The notes: generated by a model not told the origin, from the sequence alone. Positions 53,435 through 62,563 are shown, counted from the first letter of the stretch. The stretch: 64,000 nucleotides of DNA from an uncultured Eggerthellaceae bacterium (GCA_958452575.1 CAUDUM010000001.1:186001-250000), one strand, 5' to 3'. Program-made: numbers and translations.

Positions 53435-54571
53435 ATGGAGTTCGTTCCCAGCCCCAACGACGCGCCGTTTGTGCACGACGCCTCGACGACGGCGGCTTTC
53501 GCCGCGCTCGACGGCGCCCTGTGTCCTGACGCGGAGTGCGGAGGCGTGCGCGCGGTCGTGATCGGCGGCGGAACCGGCGCTCCGGTGTCGCTGCGCACGC
53601 TGCTGTCGCTCGGCGCCACGACGAGCGCCATCGTGGCGATGGCCGACGACGGCGGCTCGACGGGCATCCTGCGCGAGGAGGCGGGGGTCACGCCCCCCGG
53701 CGACATCCGCAAGTGCATCGCCGCGATGGCGGCCGACCCGGACGATCCGCTCACGCGCGCGTTCAAGTACCGTTTCACGTTCGCGCGCAACCATACGCTC
53801 GGCAACCTCATGCTCTCCGCGCTCGAGGACGCCACAGGATCGTTTCCCGAGGCGATCGCCATCTGCGAGCGGCTGCTCGGCGCGCGCGGCAAGGTCTATC
53901 CTTCGACGCTCACGCGGGTGACGCTCTCGGCGCTCACGCGCGACGGCCGCGAGCTTGTCGGCCAGGCGGTGGCGTGCCATTCCCGTACGGCGCTCGAGCA
54001 TGTCTGGCTTCGTGGCGACGACATCGAGCCGTACCGGCCCGCGCTCGACGCCATCCGCGCCGCCGATCTCATCGTGCTCGGCCCGGGGTCGCTGTTCACC
54101 TCGATCATCCCCAACCTGCTCGTGCCGGGCGTGGTCGATGCCATCCGCGAATCCCAAGGGGCGTGCGTGTTCGTGTGCTCCCTCGCCGACATGCAGGGCG
54201 AAACATGGGGACTCACCGCACGCGAGCATTACGAGGCGCTGTGCGATCACGGGATGCGCGGGCTGGTCGACTACATGCTCGTGCACGTTCCCGAGGAACT
54301 CTCGCTCGAGGGGCCGACCGACGAGGCGTTCGCGGCGGCGGTGGGGGAGCGCTCCGGCAAGCGGGACGACGCCGAGCCCATCGATCCGGATGTCCAGCGC
54401 ATCCGCCCCGTCTCCCTCTCGTATCAGGACGCCCGCGCCATCCAGGAGCAGGGCACCGTCGTGCTCGCGCGCAACCTGGTCGATCCCGACCGTCCTACCT
54501 GGCATGATCCCAAGGCGCTGCGCGAGGCGTTCGTAAGGGTGTTGAAGCTATGTCGTTCACGTCGGAAGTAA
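53435..54571 (+). CDS. yvcK: Gluconeogenesis factor YvcK (CofD/UPF0052 family)
   Basis: The 378-residue Rossmann-fold protein has VVIGGGTGAPVSLRTLLSLGATTSAIVAMADDGGSTGILREE, PPGDIRKCIAAMA and DLIVLGPGSLFTSIIPNLLVPG, the family signatures. In Firmicutes and mycobacteria YvcK binds UDP-sugars and links carbon status to peptidoglycan synthesis. The start has about 35 residues before the conserved block, so the exact start is less sure. It overlaps whiA by 22 bp. Confidence 0.94.
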   Translation: MEFVPSPNDAPFVHDASTTAAFAALDGALCPDAECGGVRAVVIGGGTGAPVSLRTLLSLGATTSAIVAMADDGGSTGILREEAGVTPPGDIRKCIAAMAADPDDPLTRAFKYRFTFARNHTLGNLMLSALEDATGSFPEAIAICERLLGARGKVYPSTLTRVTLSALTRDGRELVGQAVACHSRTALEHVWLRGDDIEPYRPALDAIRAADLIVLGPGSLFTSIIPNLLVPGVVDAIRESQGACVFVCSLADMQGETWGLTAREHYEALCDHGMRGLVDYMLVHVPEELSLEGPTDEAFAAAVGERSGKRDDAEPIDPDVQRIRPVSLSYQDARAIQEQGTVVLARNLVDPDRPTWHDPKALREAFVRVLKLCRSRRK

Positions 54572-55485
54572 AAGACGAGCTGGCGCATGTGCCGCCCACG
54601 TGCTCCCATTGCGAGAAGGCGACGCTTGCGGCTCTCGTGCGCATCGAGGGGACCCTGTTTTTGTCGGGCCAGGGCCGCTACCGCGTGGAGGTGGCGACCG
54701 ACGTCCCGTCCGTCGCACGCCTGGTCATCGGCCAGCTCCACAGCCTGTACCATCTCAAGACCGACCTCACCGTGCGCCGCAGCGTGCTGCACCAGACGCC
54801 CAACTACCTGATCAACGTCCCCGCCCAGCCCCAGCTTGCCGAAGCGCTCGTCGACATGGGCGTACTTTCGGACGGGGGGCTCGAGGCGGGCGTCAAGCCC
54901 GCGCTCGTCGAGAAGCAGTGCTGCGCGGCGGCGTACCTGCGCGGGGCGTTCCTCGGCAGCGGGTTCGTGTCCAACCCGCGCGGCGATTTTCACTTTGAGA
55001 TCACGGTGGAAACCGAGGCGATGGCGCAGGGACTTGTCGAACTCATTGCGCGCAAGGGGATATCGGCGCGCGTCATGCAGCGCCGCAACTCGTATATGGT
55101 CTACCTCAAAAGCGGCGCGGCGATCATGGAGTTTCTCGCGTACACCGGCGCGCACAAGGCGGCGCTCGAGATGGAGAACCAGCGCGTGATCAAAAGCGTG
55201 CGCAACGACGTCAACCGAACGATCAACGCGGAGGTCGCAAACCAGGCGAAGGCCACCGGCGCGGCATTCGACCAGATGATCGCCATCCGGACGCTTTTGG
55301 AGCACCGCCGCATCGAGACGCTGCCGCCCGCGCTTCAGGAGTTCATCAAGCTGCGCGTCGCCAACCCCAACGCCTCGCTCAAGGAGCTCGGCCAGATGGC
55401 GGATCCCCCTTTGTCGAAATCGGCCGTCTACCATCGCGTCAGGCGCATCGAGCAGCTGGCTCGCGAGGCATCCGGTTCCGAATGA
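54550..55485 (+). CDS. whiA: DNA-binding protein WhiA
   Basis: The 311-residue protein starts MSFTSEVKDELAHVPPTCSHCEKAT and joins a LAGLIDADG-like N-terminal domain (AYLRGAFLGSGFVSNP, HFEITVETEAMAQGLVELI) to a C-terminal helix-turn-helix (NPNASLKELGQMADPPLSKSAVYHRVRRIEQ). WhiA regulates cell division and sporulation genes in actinobacteria and affects division in Firmicutes. It ends the uvrC-rapZ-yvcK-whiA operon; the next gene, gap, has its own 188-bp leader. Confidence 0.96.
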   Translation: MSFTSEVKDELAHVPPTCSHCEKATLAALVRIEGTLFLSGQGRYRVEVATDVPSVARLVIGQLHSLYHLKTDLTVRRSVLHQTPNYLINVPAQPQLAEALVDMGVLSDGGLEAGVKPALVEKQCCAAAYLRGAFLGSGFVSNPRGDFHFEITVETEAMAQGLVELIARKGISARVMQRRNSYMVYLKSGAAIMEFLAYTGAHKAALEMENQRVIKSVRNDVNRTINAEVANQAKATGAAFDQMIAIRTLLEHRRIETLPPALQEFIKLRVANPNASLKELGQMADPPLSKSAVYHRVRRIEQLAREASGSE

Positions 55486-55673
55486 CGGTTCGCCGTCTTT
55501 CGCGCCCCGTCCGCCGCGGTTGCGTATCGCTTCGAACGCATCGCATCCCGCCTGCTATCTTGCGCCATCCGCTCGCTTTACCCTGCGGGTATGGCCGCTA
55601 TGAGGTAAACTGGAATGGTGCGAGCAATTCCGCCAAAAGGGCGGATGCGATTCATCTGCGAAAGGAGCTCCGC

Positions 55674-56675
55674 ATGGCAATCAAGGTAGGCATCAACGGA
55701 TTCGGCCGCATCGGCCGCCTGGTGTTCCGCGCAATGGCCAAAGATCCCGAGATCGAGGTCGTGGCGGTCAACGACCTGGGCGACATCCCCACGATGGCGC
55801 ATCTTCTGAAGTACGACTCCGTGCACGGTCGCGCCTATGACAACGTTGAGGTCGCCGACGACGGCTTCGTCGCCGACGGCCATGCGGTCAAGGTCCTCTG
55901 CGAGCGCGACCCCGAGAACCTTCCCTGGGGCGAGCTGGGCGTCGACGTGGTCGTCGAGTCCACGGGCATCTTCAAGACCGGCGAGCTGGCTTCCAAGCAC
56001 ATCAAGGCCGGCGCCAAGAAGGTCGTCATCACCTGCCCCGCCAAGGGCGAGGACATCACCATCGTCATGGGCGTCAACGACAGCGACTACGACAAGGACA
56101 AGCACCACATCATCTCCAACGCCTCCTGCACCACCAACTGCCTGGCGCCGGTGGCCAAGGTCCTGATGGAGAACTTCGGCATCAAGCGCGGCTACATGAA
56201 CACCATCCACGCGTACACCAACGACCAGAAGATCCTCGACCTGCCGCATAAGGATCTGCGCCGTGCGCGCGCCGCGGCCATGTCGATGATCCCGACCACC
56301 ACGGGCGCCGCCAAGGCGGTCTCGCTGGTGCTCCCCGAGCTCAAGGGCAAGCTGGACGGCTTCGCCACCCGCGTTCCCACGCCGGACGGCTCCATGGTCG
56401 ATCTGACCGTCGAGCTCGAGAAGGAAGTCACCAAGGAGGAGATCAACGAGGCCATGAAGGCCGCCGCCGAGGGCGAGCTTGCGGGCATCCTGGAGTACCA
56501 GACCGATCCGATCGTCTCGATCGATATCGTCGGCAACGCCCACTCTTCGATCTTCGACAGCCTGCTGACCATGGTCATGGGTGAGAAGAACAACATGGTC
56601 AAGGTCGTCAGCTGGTACGACAACGAGTGGGGTTATTCCAACCGTGTGAAGGATCTCGTGAAGATTCTGCTCTAG
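55674..56675 (+). CDS. gap: Glyceraldehyde-3-phosphate dehydrogenase, type I
   Basis: The 333-residue NAD-dependent enzyme of glycolysis begins MAIKVGINGFGRIGRLVFRA. Catalytic Cys152 lies in SCTTNCLAP, with AYTNDQ, PTTTGAA and the C-terminal SWYDNEWGYSNR. An AAAGGAG RBS supports ATG 55674. A strong terminator lies 12-41 bp after the stop, so gap is probably expressed separately from, or at a higher level than, the pgk-tpiA-gpmI genes downstream. Confidence 0.98.
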   Translation: MAIKVGINGFGRIGRLVFRAMAKDPEIEVVAVNDLGDIPTMAHLLKYDSVHGRAYDNVEVADDGFVADGHAVKVLCERDPENLPWGELGVDVVVESTGIFKTGELASKHIKAGAKKVVITCPAKGEDITIVMGVNDSDYDKDKHHIISNASCTTNCLAPVAKVLMENFGIKRGYMNTIHAYTNDQKILDLPHKDLRRARAAAMSMIPTTTGAAKAVSLVLPELKGKLDGFATRVPTPDGSMVDLTVELEKEVTKEEINEAMKAAAEGELAGILEYQTDPIVSIDIVGNAHSSIFDSLLTMVMGEKNNMVKVVSWYDNEWGYSNRVKDLVKILL

Positions 56676-56686
56676 CGTCTGAGTTG

Positions 56687-56716
56687 ACGGGCGGCCTCGC
56701 GCCGCCCGTTTTCGTT
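56687..56716 (+). terminator. Rho-independent terminator after gap
   Basis: ACGGGCGGC and GCCGCCCGT form a perfect 9-bp stem with a CTCGC loop, followed by TTTCGTTT. Confidence 0.9.
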
Positions 56717-56743
56717 TGAGGGGGAAAGGAAGAGAGGTGCGCG

Positions 56744-56944
56744 ATGCATGGAGTCGGACCCGTTGAGCTCGTTTGGACCTTGGGAGTGGCGGTGTTTTCG
56801 ATCGCGCCTCTCGTTCTCGCGCTCCTCGCGGTGAAATGGCTGTACGAATCCAAGAAATCCCTTGCGGAGATCTCCGCTTCCCTCAACGAGGTGAAGGCGC
56901 AGATCGCTGCGGGGAAACGTTCGACGGAGAATGAACATGAGTGA
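56744..56944 (+). CDS. Small single-helix membrane protein upstream of pgk
   Basis: The 66-residue protein has one hydrophobic helix (about residues 8-31, VELVWTLGVAVFSIAPLVLALLAVKWL) and a charged C-terminal helix (SKKSLAEISASLNEVKAQIAAG), so it should be a bitopic membrane protein with a cytoplasmic coiled-coil-like tail. GGAAGAGAGG precedes the ATG. Its stop overlaps the pgk start region (the pgk ATG is at 56937), indicating coupling. I do not recognise a family. Confidence 0.7.
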   Translation: MHGVGPVELVWTLGVAVFSIAPLVLALLAVKWLYESKKSLAEISASLNEVKAQIAAGKRSTENEHE

Positions 56945-58121
56945 TATCAAAACGATCGATTCGCTCGACGCCGCTGGCAAGAAGGTGCTCGTGCGCGTCG
57001 ATTTCAACGTGCCGGTCAAAGACGGCGTCGTCACCGACGACACGCGCATCCGCGCCGCGCTGCCCACGATCGAGAAGCTCGTCGGCGACGGCGCGCGCGT
57101 TATCCTGATGAGCCATCTCGGTCGCCCGGCGGGCACCGGCTACGAGGAGGCGTTCAGCCTGCGCCCGGCGGCGCTGCGCTTGAGCGAGCTGCTCGGCAAG
57201 CCGGTCGTGTTCGCGAGCGACACGGTGGGCGAGGATGCCCAGGCCAAGGCGGCCGCGCTGCGCGACGGCGACGTGCTGCTGCTCGAGAACCTGCGCTTCG
57301 ACAAGCGCGAGAAGAAGAACGACCCCGCCTTCTGCGAGCAGCTCGCCGCGCTCGCCGACGTCTACGTCGACGACGCGTTCGGCACGGCGCATCGCGCGCA
57401 CGCCTCCACCGCGGGCGTCGCGGCGCTTCTGCCGGCGTATGCCGGCTACCTGATGACCCGCGAGGTCTCGACGCTCTCCGGCATGCTCGACGAGCCCAAG
57501 CGCCCGTTCGTCGCGATCCTCGGCGGCTCGAAGGTGTCTGACAAGATCAAGGTGATCGACGCGCTCATCGACAAGTGCGACACGCTCATCATCGGCGGTG
57601 GCATGTGCTTCACGTTCTTGATGGCGCAGGGCCTCTCCGTCGGCACCTCGCTCAAGGAGGAGGATTGGGTCGAGCGCGCCGGCGAGATGCTGGCCAAGGC
57701 CAAGGAGCGCGGCGTTGAACTGCTGCTTCCCGTCGACGTGGTCGTTGCCGACCGCTTCGCCGAGGATGCCGATCACGTGACGGTCATGGCCGACTCCATC
57801 CCCAACGACATGATGGGCCTCGACATCGGCGCCGGCACCGCTGCGATGTACGCTGAAGCCATCTCCAAGGCCAAGACGGTGTTCTGGAACGGCCCGATGG
57901 GCGTGTTCGAGATGGACGCGTTCGCGGCCGGCACCAAGGCGGTCGCCGAGGCGGTTGCGGCCAACAAGGAGGGCGACACCATCATCGGCGGCGGCGATTC
58001 CGTCGCGGCGGTCAACAAGTTCGACCTCGCCGACCAGATGACCTTCATCTCCACCGGCGGCGGCGCGTCGATGGAGCTCGTGCAGGGAGAAGCCCTGCCC
58101 GGTGTGGAAGCTTTGAAGTAA
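56937..58121 (+). CDS. pgk: Phosphoglycerate kinase
   Basis: The 394-residue glycolytic kinase transfers phosphate between 1,3-bisphosphoglycerate and ADP. Signatures are GKKVLVRVDFNVPVKDG, LMSHLGRP, LLENLRFDKRE, AILGGSKVSDKI and FWNGPMGVFEM, with GGGDSVAA at the nucleotide site. ATG 56937 is preferred over ATG 56931 because GGAGA ends at 56930, leaving a workable spacer only for the second. tpiA follows after 12 bp. Confidence 0.98.
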   Translation: MSDIKTIDSLDAAGKKVLVRVDFNVPVKDGVVTDDTRIRAALPTIEKLVGDGARVILMSHLGRPAGTGYEEAFSLRPAALRLSELLGKPVVFASDTVGEDAQAKAAALRDGDVLLLENLRFDKREKKNDPAFCEQLAALADVYVDDAFGTAHRAHASTAGVAALLPAYAGYLMTREVSTLSGMLDEPKRPFVAILGGSKVSDKIKVIDALIDKCDTLIIGGGMCFTFLMAQGLSVGTSLKEEDWVERAGEMLAKAKERGVELLLPVDVVVADRFAEDADHVTVMADSIPNDMMGLDIGAGTAAMYAEAISKAKTVFWNGPMGVFEMDAFAAGTKAVAEAVAANKEGDTIIGGGDSVAAVNKFDLADQMTFISTGGGASMELVQGEALPGVEALK

Positions 58122-58133
58122 GGAGTTGAAACA

Positions 58134-58904
58134 ATGTCCCGTAAGCCTTTGATGGCAGGTAACTGGAAAATGAACAACACCGTCGGAGAGGCGGTTGTGC
58201 TCACGCAGGAAATCTCGAACAACTTCAAGCGCGATTGGCCCGATCACGTCGACACGGTGGTTTGCCCTCCGTTCGTCGACCTCAAGCCCGCCAAGACGGT
58301 GCTTGAGTTCGACAAGACGGAGGTCGCTGTCGGCGCGCAGAACGTTCATTGGGAGCCTTCCGGCGCCTATACCGGGGAGATCTCCGTCGCGATGCTCAAG
58401 GAGATCGGCTGCGAGTACTGCATCGTCGGCCACTCGGAGCGCCGCACGATGTTCGGAGAGACCAACGAGAACGTCAACCATAAAGTGCGTGCCCTGATCG
58501 ACGGCGGCATCGCGCCCATCATCTGCGTGGGCGAGTCTCTCGCCGTGCGCGATGACGGCACCGCCGAGGAGTTCGTGTGCGCCCAGGTGCGCGCGGCGTT
58601 GGCGGGCATCGAGGCGGATGAGGCCAAGGACGTCGTCATCGCCTATGAACCCATCTGGGCGATCGGCACCGGGCGCACCGCGACGCCGGAGCAGGCCCAG
58701 GCTGTGTGCGCCGCCATCCGCGCGACGCTGGCGGAGCTGTTCGGCGCCGAACTCGCCGACAGCCTGCGCATCCTCTACGGCGGCTCCATGAACGTCGGAA
58801 ACGTCGAATCGCTGCTCGCGCAGCCCGACATCGATGGAGGCCTCGTCGGCGGCGCGAGCCTTAAGGCGTCGTCCTTCATCGACCTGGTGAAAGCGTGCCT
58901 GTAA
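58134..58904 (+). CDS. tpiA: Triosephosphate isomerase
   Basis: The 256-residue TIM-barrel enzyme interconverts DHAP and glyceraldehyde-3-phosphate. It carries MAGNWKMN (Lys), the catalytic His in IVGHSERR, the catalytic Glu in AYEPIWAIGTGRTAT and the phosphate-binding GGSM...GGLVGGASL. TAAGGAG precedes the ATG. The stop overlaps the gpmI ATG by one base (TAATG). Confidence 0.98.
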   Translation: MSRKPLMAGNWKMNNTVGEAVVLTQEISNNFKRDWPDHVDTVVCPPFVDLKPAKTVLEFDKTEVAVGAQNVHWEPSGAYTGEISVAMLKEIGCEYCIVGHSERRTMFGETNENVNHKVRALIDGGIAPIICVGESLAVRDDGTAEEFVCAQVRAALAGIEADEAKDVVIAYEPIWAIGTGRTATPEQAQAVCAAIRATLAELFGAELADSLRILYGGSMNVGNVESLLAQPDIDGGLVGGASLKASSFIDLVKACL

Positions 58905-60475
58905 TGGTCGAAACCGATCGCGCCGCGCGGGAGGGCCTGCATCTTCCCGCGGCGCTCATCATCATGGACGGGTTCGGCCTGGCCGAGCCCGGTCCGGGCA
59001 ATGCGATCTCGCTGGCCAAGACGCCGCATCTCGACGCCGCGTTCGCCGAGCATCCGACGATCAGCCTGGAGGCGTCGGGCGAGGCGGTGGGCCTTCCCGC
59101 GGGCCAGATGGGCAACTCCGAGGTCGGCCACCTCAACATCGGCGCCGGGCGCATCGTCCATCAGGAGCTCTCCCGCATCAACCGTGCTTGCGCCGATGGG
59201 TCCCTGCGTCATAACGAGGTCCTCATCGGCGCGTTCGAGTCGGCATGCCGTCCGGGTGCCGCCCTGCATCTCATGGGGCTGCTGTCCGACGGCGGCGTCC
59301 ATTCGAGCAACGCGCACCTCTACGCGCTCATGGACATGGCGGCGTCGAAGAACGTGCCGCAGGTCATGATCCACTGCTTCCTCGACGGACGCGACGTGCC
59401 GCCTTCGAGCGGCAAAGGCTACGTCGAGGAGCTCCAGGCCAAGGTTGATGCGCTCAACGACGCGGCGGGGGAGATCCGCTTCCGCATCGCGAGCGTCTCG
59501 GGCCGCTACTACGCCATGGACCGCGACAAGCGTTGGGAACGCGTTCAGAAGGCGTGGGAGACGGTCGCGCATGGCGCATGCCGCGTCGACCGTACCGCTG
59601 CCCAGCTTGTCCAAGACTCCTACGATGAGGGTGTGACCGACGAGTTCGTCGTGCCCAAGGCGCTGGATGATCGTGGCGTTCTCGAGGGCGATTCCGTCGT
59701 CTTCTTCAATTTCCGCCCTGATCGCGCCCGCGAGCTCACGCGCGCGTTCTGCGACGAGGAGTTCGAGGGTTTCGACAGGGGAGCGGTTCCCGAGGTTTCT
59801 TTCGTGTGCCTCACCGAATACGATCCTGATATCGATGCCCCGGTGGCGTTTCCCAAGGAATTCCCGCAAAACGTGCTGGCGGATGTGTTGGCCGACGCCG
59901 GTTTGCGGCAGTACCACATCGCCGAGACCGAGAAGTACGCCCACGTGACGTTCTTCCTCAACGGAGGCGTCGAGGAGCCCAAGGCGGGGGAGCGGCGCGT
60001 GCTCGTTCCCAGTCCCAAGGTTGCGACATATGATCTTCAGCCGCAGATGAGCGAGCCCGAGGTTGCCCAGACGCTCGCCGATGCGATCGATGCCGACGAG
60101 GCGGATGTGTACATCGTCAACTTCGCAAATTGCGATATGGTGGGGCATACGGGCGTCATCCCTGCTGCCGTTGCGGCTGTCGAAGCCGTCGACGAGGGCG
60201 TGGGCAAGGTGCTCGCCGCGCTCGAGCGCAAAGGCGGCACGGCGCTTTTGACCGCCGATCATGGCAACGCCGACCGCATGCTCGCCGAGGACGGCTCTCC
60301 CTTCACCGCGCACACGACCGCCTTGGTTCCGCTGTGCCTGCTGGATTATTCGGGCAGGAATCTGCGTTTCGAGCAGGATAAAGGGGCGCTTTGCAACCTC
60401 GCTCCCACGCTTCTCGACATCATCGGGCTTGAGATACCCGAGGAGATGTATGAGCAGAGCCTTTTGCGAAAATAA
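58904..60475 (+). CDS. gpmI: 2,3-bisphosphoglycerate-independent phosphoglycerate mutase
   Basis: The 523-residue Mn-dependent enzyme converts 3-phosphoglycerate to 2-phosphoglycerate. It shows LIIMDGFGLAEPGPGNAISLA (metal Asp), GNSEVGHLNIGAGR with the phosphorylated Ser, HCFLDGRDVPP, FFNFRPDRARELT and C-terminal LTADHGNADRM. ATG 58904 overlaps the tpiA stop; GTG 58895, nine bases earlier, is also in frame. The run gap, pgk, tpiA, gpmI is glycolytic; enolase is not in the window. Confidence 0.97.
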   Translation: MVETDRAAREGLHLPAALIIMDGFGLAEPGPGNAISLAKTPHLDAAFAEHPTISLEASGEAVGLPAGQMGNSEVGHLNIGAGRIVHQELSRINRACADGSLRHNEVLIGAFESACRPGAALHLMGLLSDGGVHSSNAHLYALMDMAASKNVPQVMIHCFLDGRDVPPSSGKGYVEELQAKVDALNDAAGEIRFRIASVSGRYYAMDRDKRWERVQKAWETVAHGACRVDRTAAQLVQDSYDEGVTDEFVVPKALDDRGVLEGDSVVFFNFRPDRARELTRAFCDEEFEGFDRGAVPEVSFVCLTEYDPDIDAPVAFPKEFPQNVLADVLADAGLRQYHIAETEKYAHVTFFLNGGVEEPKAGERRVLVPSPKVATYDLQPQMSEPEVAQTLADAIDADEADVYIVNFANCDMVGHTGVIPAAVAAVEAVDEGVGKVLAALERKGGTALLTADHGNADRMLAEDGSPFTAHTTALVPLCLLDYSGRNLRFEQDKGALCNLAPTLLDIIGLEIPEEMYEQSLLRK

Positions 60476-60491
60476 TGCCTCTGTGTGGCTC

Positions 60492-60521
60492 TTGCGCATT
60501 TGCTGCTGTTTGGGCTAGAAT
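60492..60521 (+). promoter_or_regulatory. Sigma-70-type promoter for secG
   Basis: TTGCGC (60492-60497), an 18-bp spacer and TAGAAT (60516-60521) lie 75 bp before the secG start. The same TAGAATAAC context recurs in front of tRNA-Leu. Confidence 0.6.
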
Positions 60522-60540
60522 AACAAACTTGCATGCAATG

Positions 60541-60568
60541 GATCGAGCGGACGCGCGTCCGCTCGATC
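60541..60568. repeat. Perfect 28-bp palindrome in the secG leader
   Basis: Bases 60541-60554 (GATCGAGCGGACGC) are the exact reverse complement of 60555-60568. The palindrome begins about 13 bases after the predicted transcription start, so it is either a dyad operator or a loop-less RNA hairpin; no U-run follows. Confidence 0.85.
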
Positions 60569-60595
60569 TACGAGAAACTAGAAAAGGGAACTGAG

Positions 60596-60847
60596 TTGAA
60601 TCCTCTCGTTATCATCTTCCTCATCCTGCTGGTCGTGTCCGGCGTCGGCCTGATCGTCTTCATTCTGCTGCATTCCGGCAAGGGCACGGGCATCTCGGAC
60701 ATGATCGCCAGCTCCGTGTATTCCTCCCAGACGGGCACCAGCATCGTCGAAAAGAACCTCGATCGCATTACGATCGTGTTCGCCGTGGTCTTCCTGGTGT
60801 CGCTGCTCGTGCTGATGGTCATCTATCCGCACGGAACGATCGCGTAA
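60596..60847 (+). CDS. secG: Preprotein translocase subunit SecG
   Basis: The 83-residue protein has two membrane helices (LVIIFLILLVVSGVGLIVFILLH and ITIVFAVVFLVSLLVLMVIY) joined by the conserved SGKGTGISDMIASS loop and a polar segment. SecG supports SecYE-SecA protein export. TTG 60596 is the likely start because AAGGGAA lies about 7 bp upstream and homology begins there; the in-frame ATG at 60533 would start before the palindromic leader. The gap-to-secG gene order is common in Gram-positive bacteria. Confidence 0.9.
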   Translation: MNPLVIIFLILLVVSGVGLIVFILLHSGKGTGISDMIASSVYSSQTGTSIVEKNLDRITIVFAVVFLVSLLVLMVIYPHGTIA

Positions 60848-60927
60848 GGATCTTCGGTTCTCTGCCTGGCCGCTCCGCGCCGTTTCGTGCTTTGGCGAAA
60901 TCGGCAAAATCCTTTGAAATTCAGGGG

Positions 60928-60956
60928 TTCACAAGCGGCAGTGCTTAGGCTAGAAT
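60928..60956 (+). promoter_or_regulatory. Sigma-70-type promoter for tRNA-Leu
   Basis: TTCACA (60928-60933), a 17-bp spacer and TAGAAT (60951-60956) end 28 bp before the tRNA. Confidence 0.65.
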
Positions 60957-60984
60957 AACGGACGTTGCATTTCAGCAACCCAAT

Positions 60985-61073
60985 GTCGGAGTGGTGGAAC
61001 GGCAGACACGCAAGCTTGAGGTGCTTGTGCCCACATTTCGGGTGTGCGGGTTCAAATCCCGCCTCCGACACCA
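60985..61073 (+). tRNA. tRNA-Leu (anticodon GAG)
   Basis: The 89-nt class II tRNA has acceptor arms GTCGGAG/CTCCGAC, anticodon loop TTGAGGT, a long variable arm (GTGCCCACATTTCGGGTGT) and T arm GCGGGTTCAAATCCCGC, with encoded CCA. Confidence 0.96.
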
Positions 61074-61081
61074 GCGAATCG

Positions 61082-61106
61082 AAAGCCGCCTTCGGGCGGC
61101 TTTTTT
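61082..61106 (+). terminator. Rho-independent terminator after tRNA-Leu
   Basis: AAAGCCGCC and GGCGGCTTT form a 9-bp stem with a TTCG loop, followed by a T-run. No gene lies between here and the minus-strand tRNAs (61107-61336). Confidence 0.92.
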
Positions 61107-61336
61107 GCGTCTTCGGGCGTCAGAGCGACTCGATCGACGCTGCACCATCGCCCGTGGATGCATGAGGTGTGCGAGCGATCTATAGCCACGCATCTGTTGG
61201 GACAGTTCTGAGGCGTTTCCTCGTTAAGAGCGGGCGCTATTGCTGAGCAACGCGTCAGAGATTGCGGAGAGGTACGAGACTGTGTCGCTCGTCGGGTGTC
61301 GCATGTGGGCCCGCGCGGAAGGTGAGGGAATAAAGA

Positions 61337-61357
61337 AAGCCGCCCGATGGACGGCTT
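61337..61357 (-). terminator. Terminator of the minus-strand tRNA cluster
   Basis: Read on the minus strand, AAGCCGTCC and GGGCGGCTT form a 9-bp stem with G-U pairing and a 3-base loop, followed by TCTTTA. Confidence 0.8.
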
Positions 61358-61364
61358 GAGTTTC

Positions 61365-61440
<76 letters not shown>

Positions 61441-61445
61441 ATGTT

Positions 61446-61519
61446 TGGAGGCGACGCCCGGATTCGAACCGGGGGTGAAGGCTTTGCAGGCCTCTGCCTT
61501 ACCACTTGGCCACGTCGCC
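61446..61519 (-). tRNA. tRNA-Cys (anticodon GCA)
   Basis: On the minus strand: acceptor arms GGCGACG/CGTCGCC, anticodon loop with GCA (CCTGCAAA), T arm CCCGGTTCGAATCCGGG and encoded CCA. It lies between two tRNA-Gly(GCC) genes. Confidence 0.96.
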
Positions 61520-61589
61520 GTGTTGCGGCAAAACCGTCATGGAAAAGGCCGGCCAAAACTTTGGAGTATGACCGGCCTCGTGATGACGA

Positions 61590-61665
<76 letters not shown>

Positions 61666-61678
61666 ATCGCGAGGAGAT

Positions 61679-61707
61679 ATAATACTCGAACTCCTGACGC
61701 GTTGCAA
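61679..61707 (-). promoter_or_regulatory. Promoter of the minus-strand tRNA Gly-Cys-Gly cluster
   Basis: Read on the minus strand: TTGCAA (61702-61707), a 17-bp spacer and TATTAT (61679-61684), ending 13 bp before the first tRNA. A good match to sigma-70 consensus. Confidence 0.8.
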
Positions 61708-61864
61708 GGACTTTCTTGAACTTTTTTCTATGTTTCGAGCGCGTAACTTTAACGTGCAATCCTGGAGGGGCTGCGCAGCGTCGAGACGCCTTGCATTAGA
61801 ATACATCGTTAGCTGAAAAGACCATGCGTCACGGACGCTTGAGCGACGAAGGGGGAATGCGTTC

Positions 61865-62449
61865 ATGGAGCCGAACATCAAAGAGGTCGCGGGGCGTATT
61901 CGCGCCCTTCGCGAGGATATGGGCATCACCCAGCAGGAGATGGCGGATGCGACCGGACGCAGCCTCTCCGAATACGCCGCGCAGGAATCCGGCGAGCAGG
62001 ATCTGTCCTTCACATTCCTATACAAATGCGCCAAGAAGCTCGGCGTCGACGTCATCGAGATCCTGACGGGCGAAAACCCGCATCTGAGCGGCTACACGCT
62101 TACCCGTGCAGGGGAGGGCCTGTCCATCAAGCGCCGCGCCGGTTTCGAGTACCTGCACAAGGCCGCGCGTCTCAAGGACAAGCTTGCCGAGCCGTTCGTC
62201 GTCACCGCTCCGTATCTCGAGGAGGAGCAGGACAAGCCGATCCACCTTTCCTACCACACCGGCCAGGAGCTCGACTTCATCATCTCCGGTAGGATGCGCT
62301 TCGCCTACGAGGACCATGTCGAGGAGCTCGGCCCCGGCGATTGCCTGATGTACGACTCCGGCCGCGGCCATGGCATGATCGCCATCGGCGGCGAGCCGTG
62401 CGTATTCCTGGCAGTAGTGCTGAAGCCCCAGGTAGATTCGATTATCTAG
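61865..62449 (+). CDS. XRE-family regulator with C-terminal cupin domain
   Basis: The 194-residue protein joins an N-terminal helix-turn-helix (VAGRIRALREDMGITQQEMADATGRSLSEYAAQESGEQD, residues about 8-47) to a C-terminal cupin_2 barrel (YHTGQELDFIISGRMRFAYEDHVEELGPGDCLMYDSGRGHGMIAIGGEPCVFLAVVL). Such regulators sense a small molecule in the cupin and usually control an adjacent gene. Here an AMP-forming acyl-CoA synthetase begins 115 bp downstream on the same strand, a frequent pairing. ATG 61865 follows a GGGGGAA RBS. Confidence 0.92.
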   Translation: MEPNIKEVAGRIRALREDMGITQQEMADATGRSLSEYAAQESGEQDLSFTFLYKCAKKLGVDVIEILTGENPHLSGYTLTRAGEGLSIKRRAGFEYLHKAARLKDKLAEPFVVTAPYLEEEQDKPIHLSYHTGQELDFIISGRMRFAYEDHVEELGPGDCLMYDSGRGHGMIAIGGEPCVFLAVVLKPQVDSII

Positions 62450-62563
62450 GCGTTTGCCGCTCCGTTTCCCGAACCTTGTTTCCGGAATGGGCAAACGCCC
62501 TTCGACCGTCGAATCCACCCATCCGGGCGCGTCGCGCCCCCTTCAGCAAAGGAAACCGATCAC

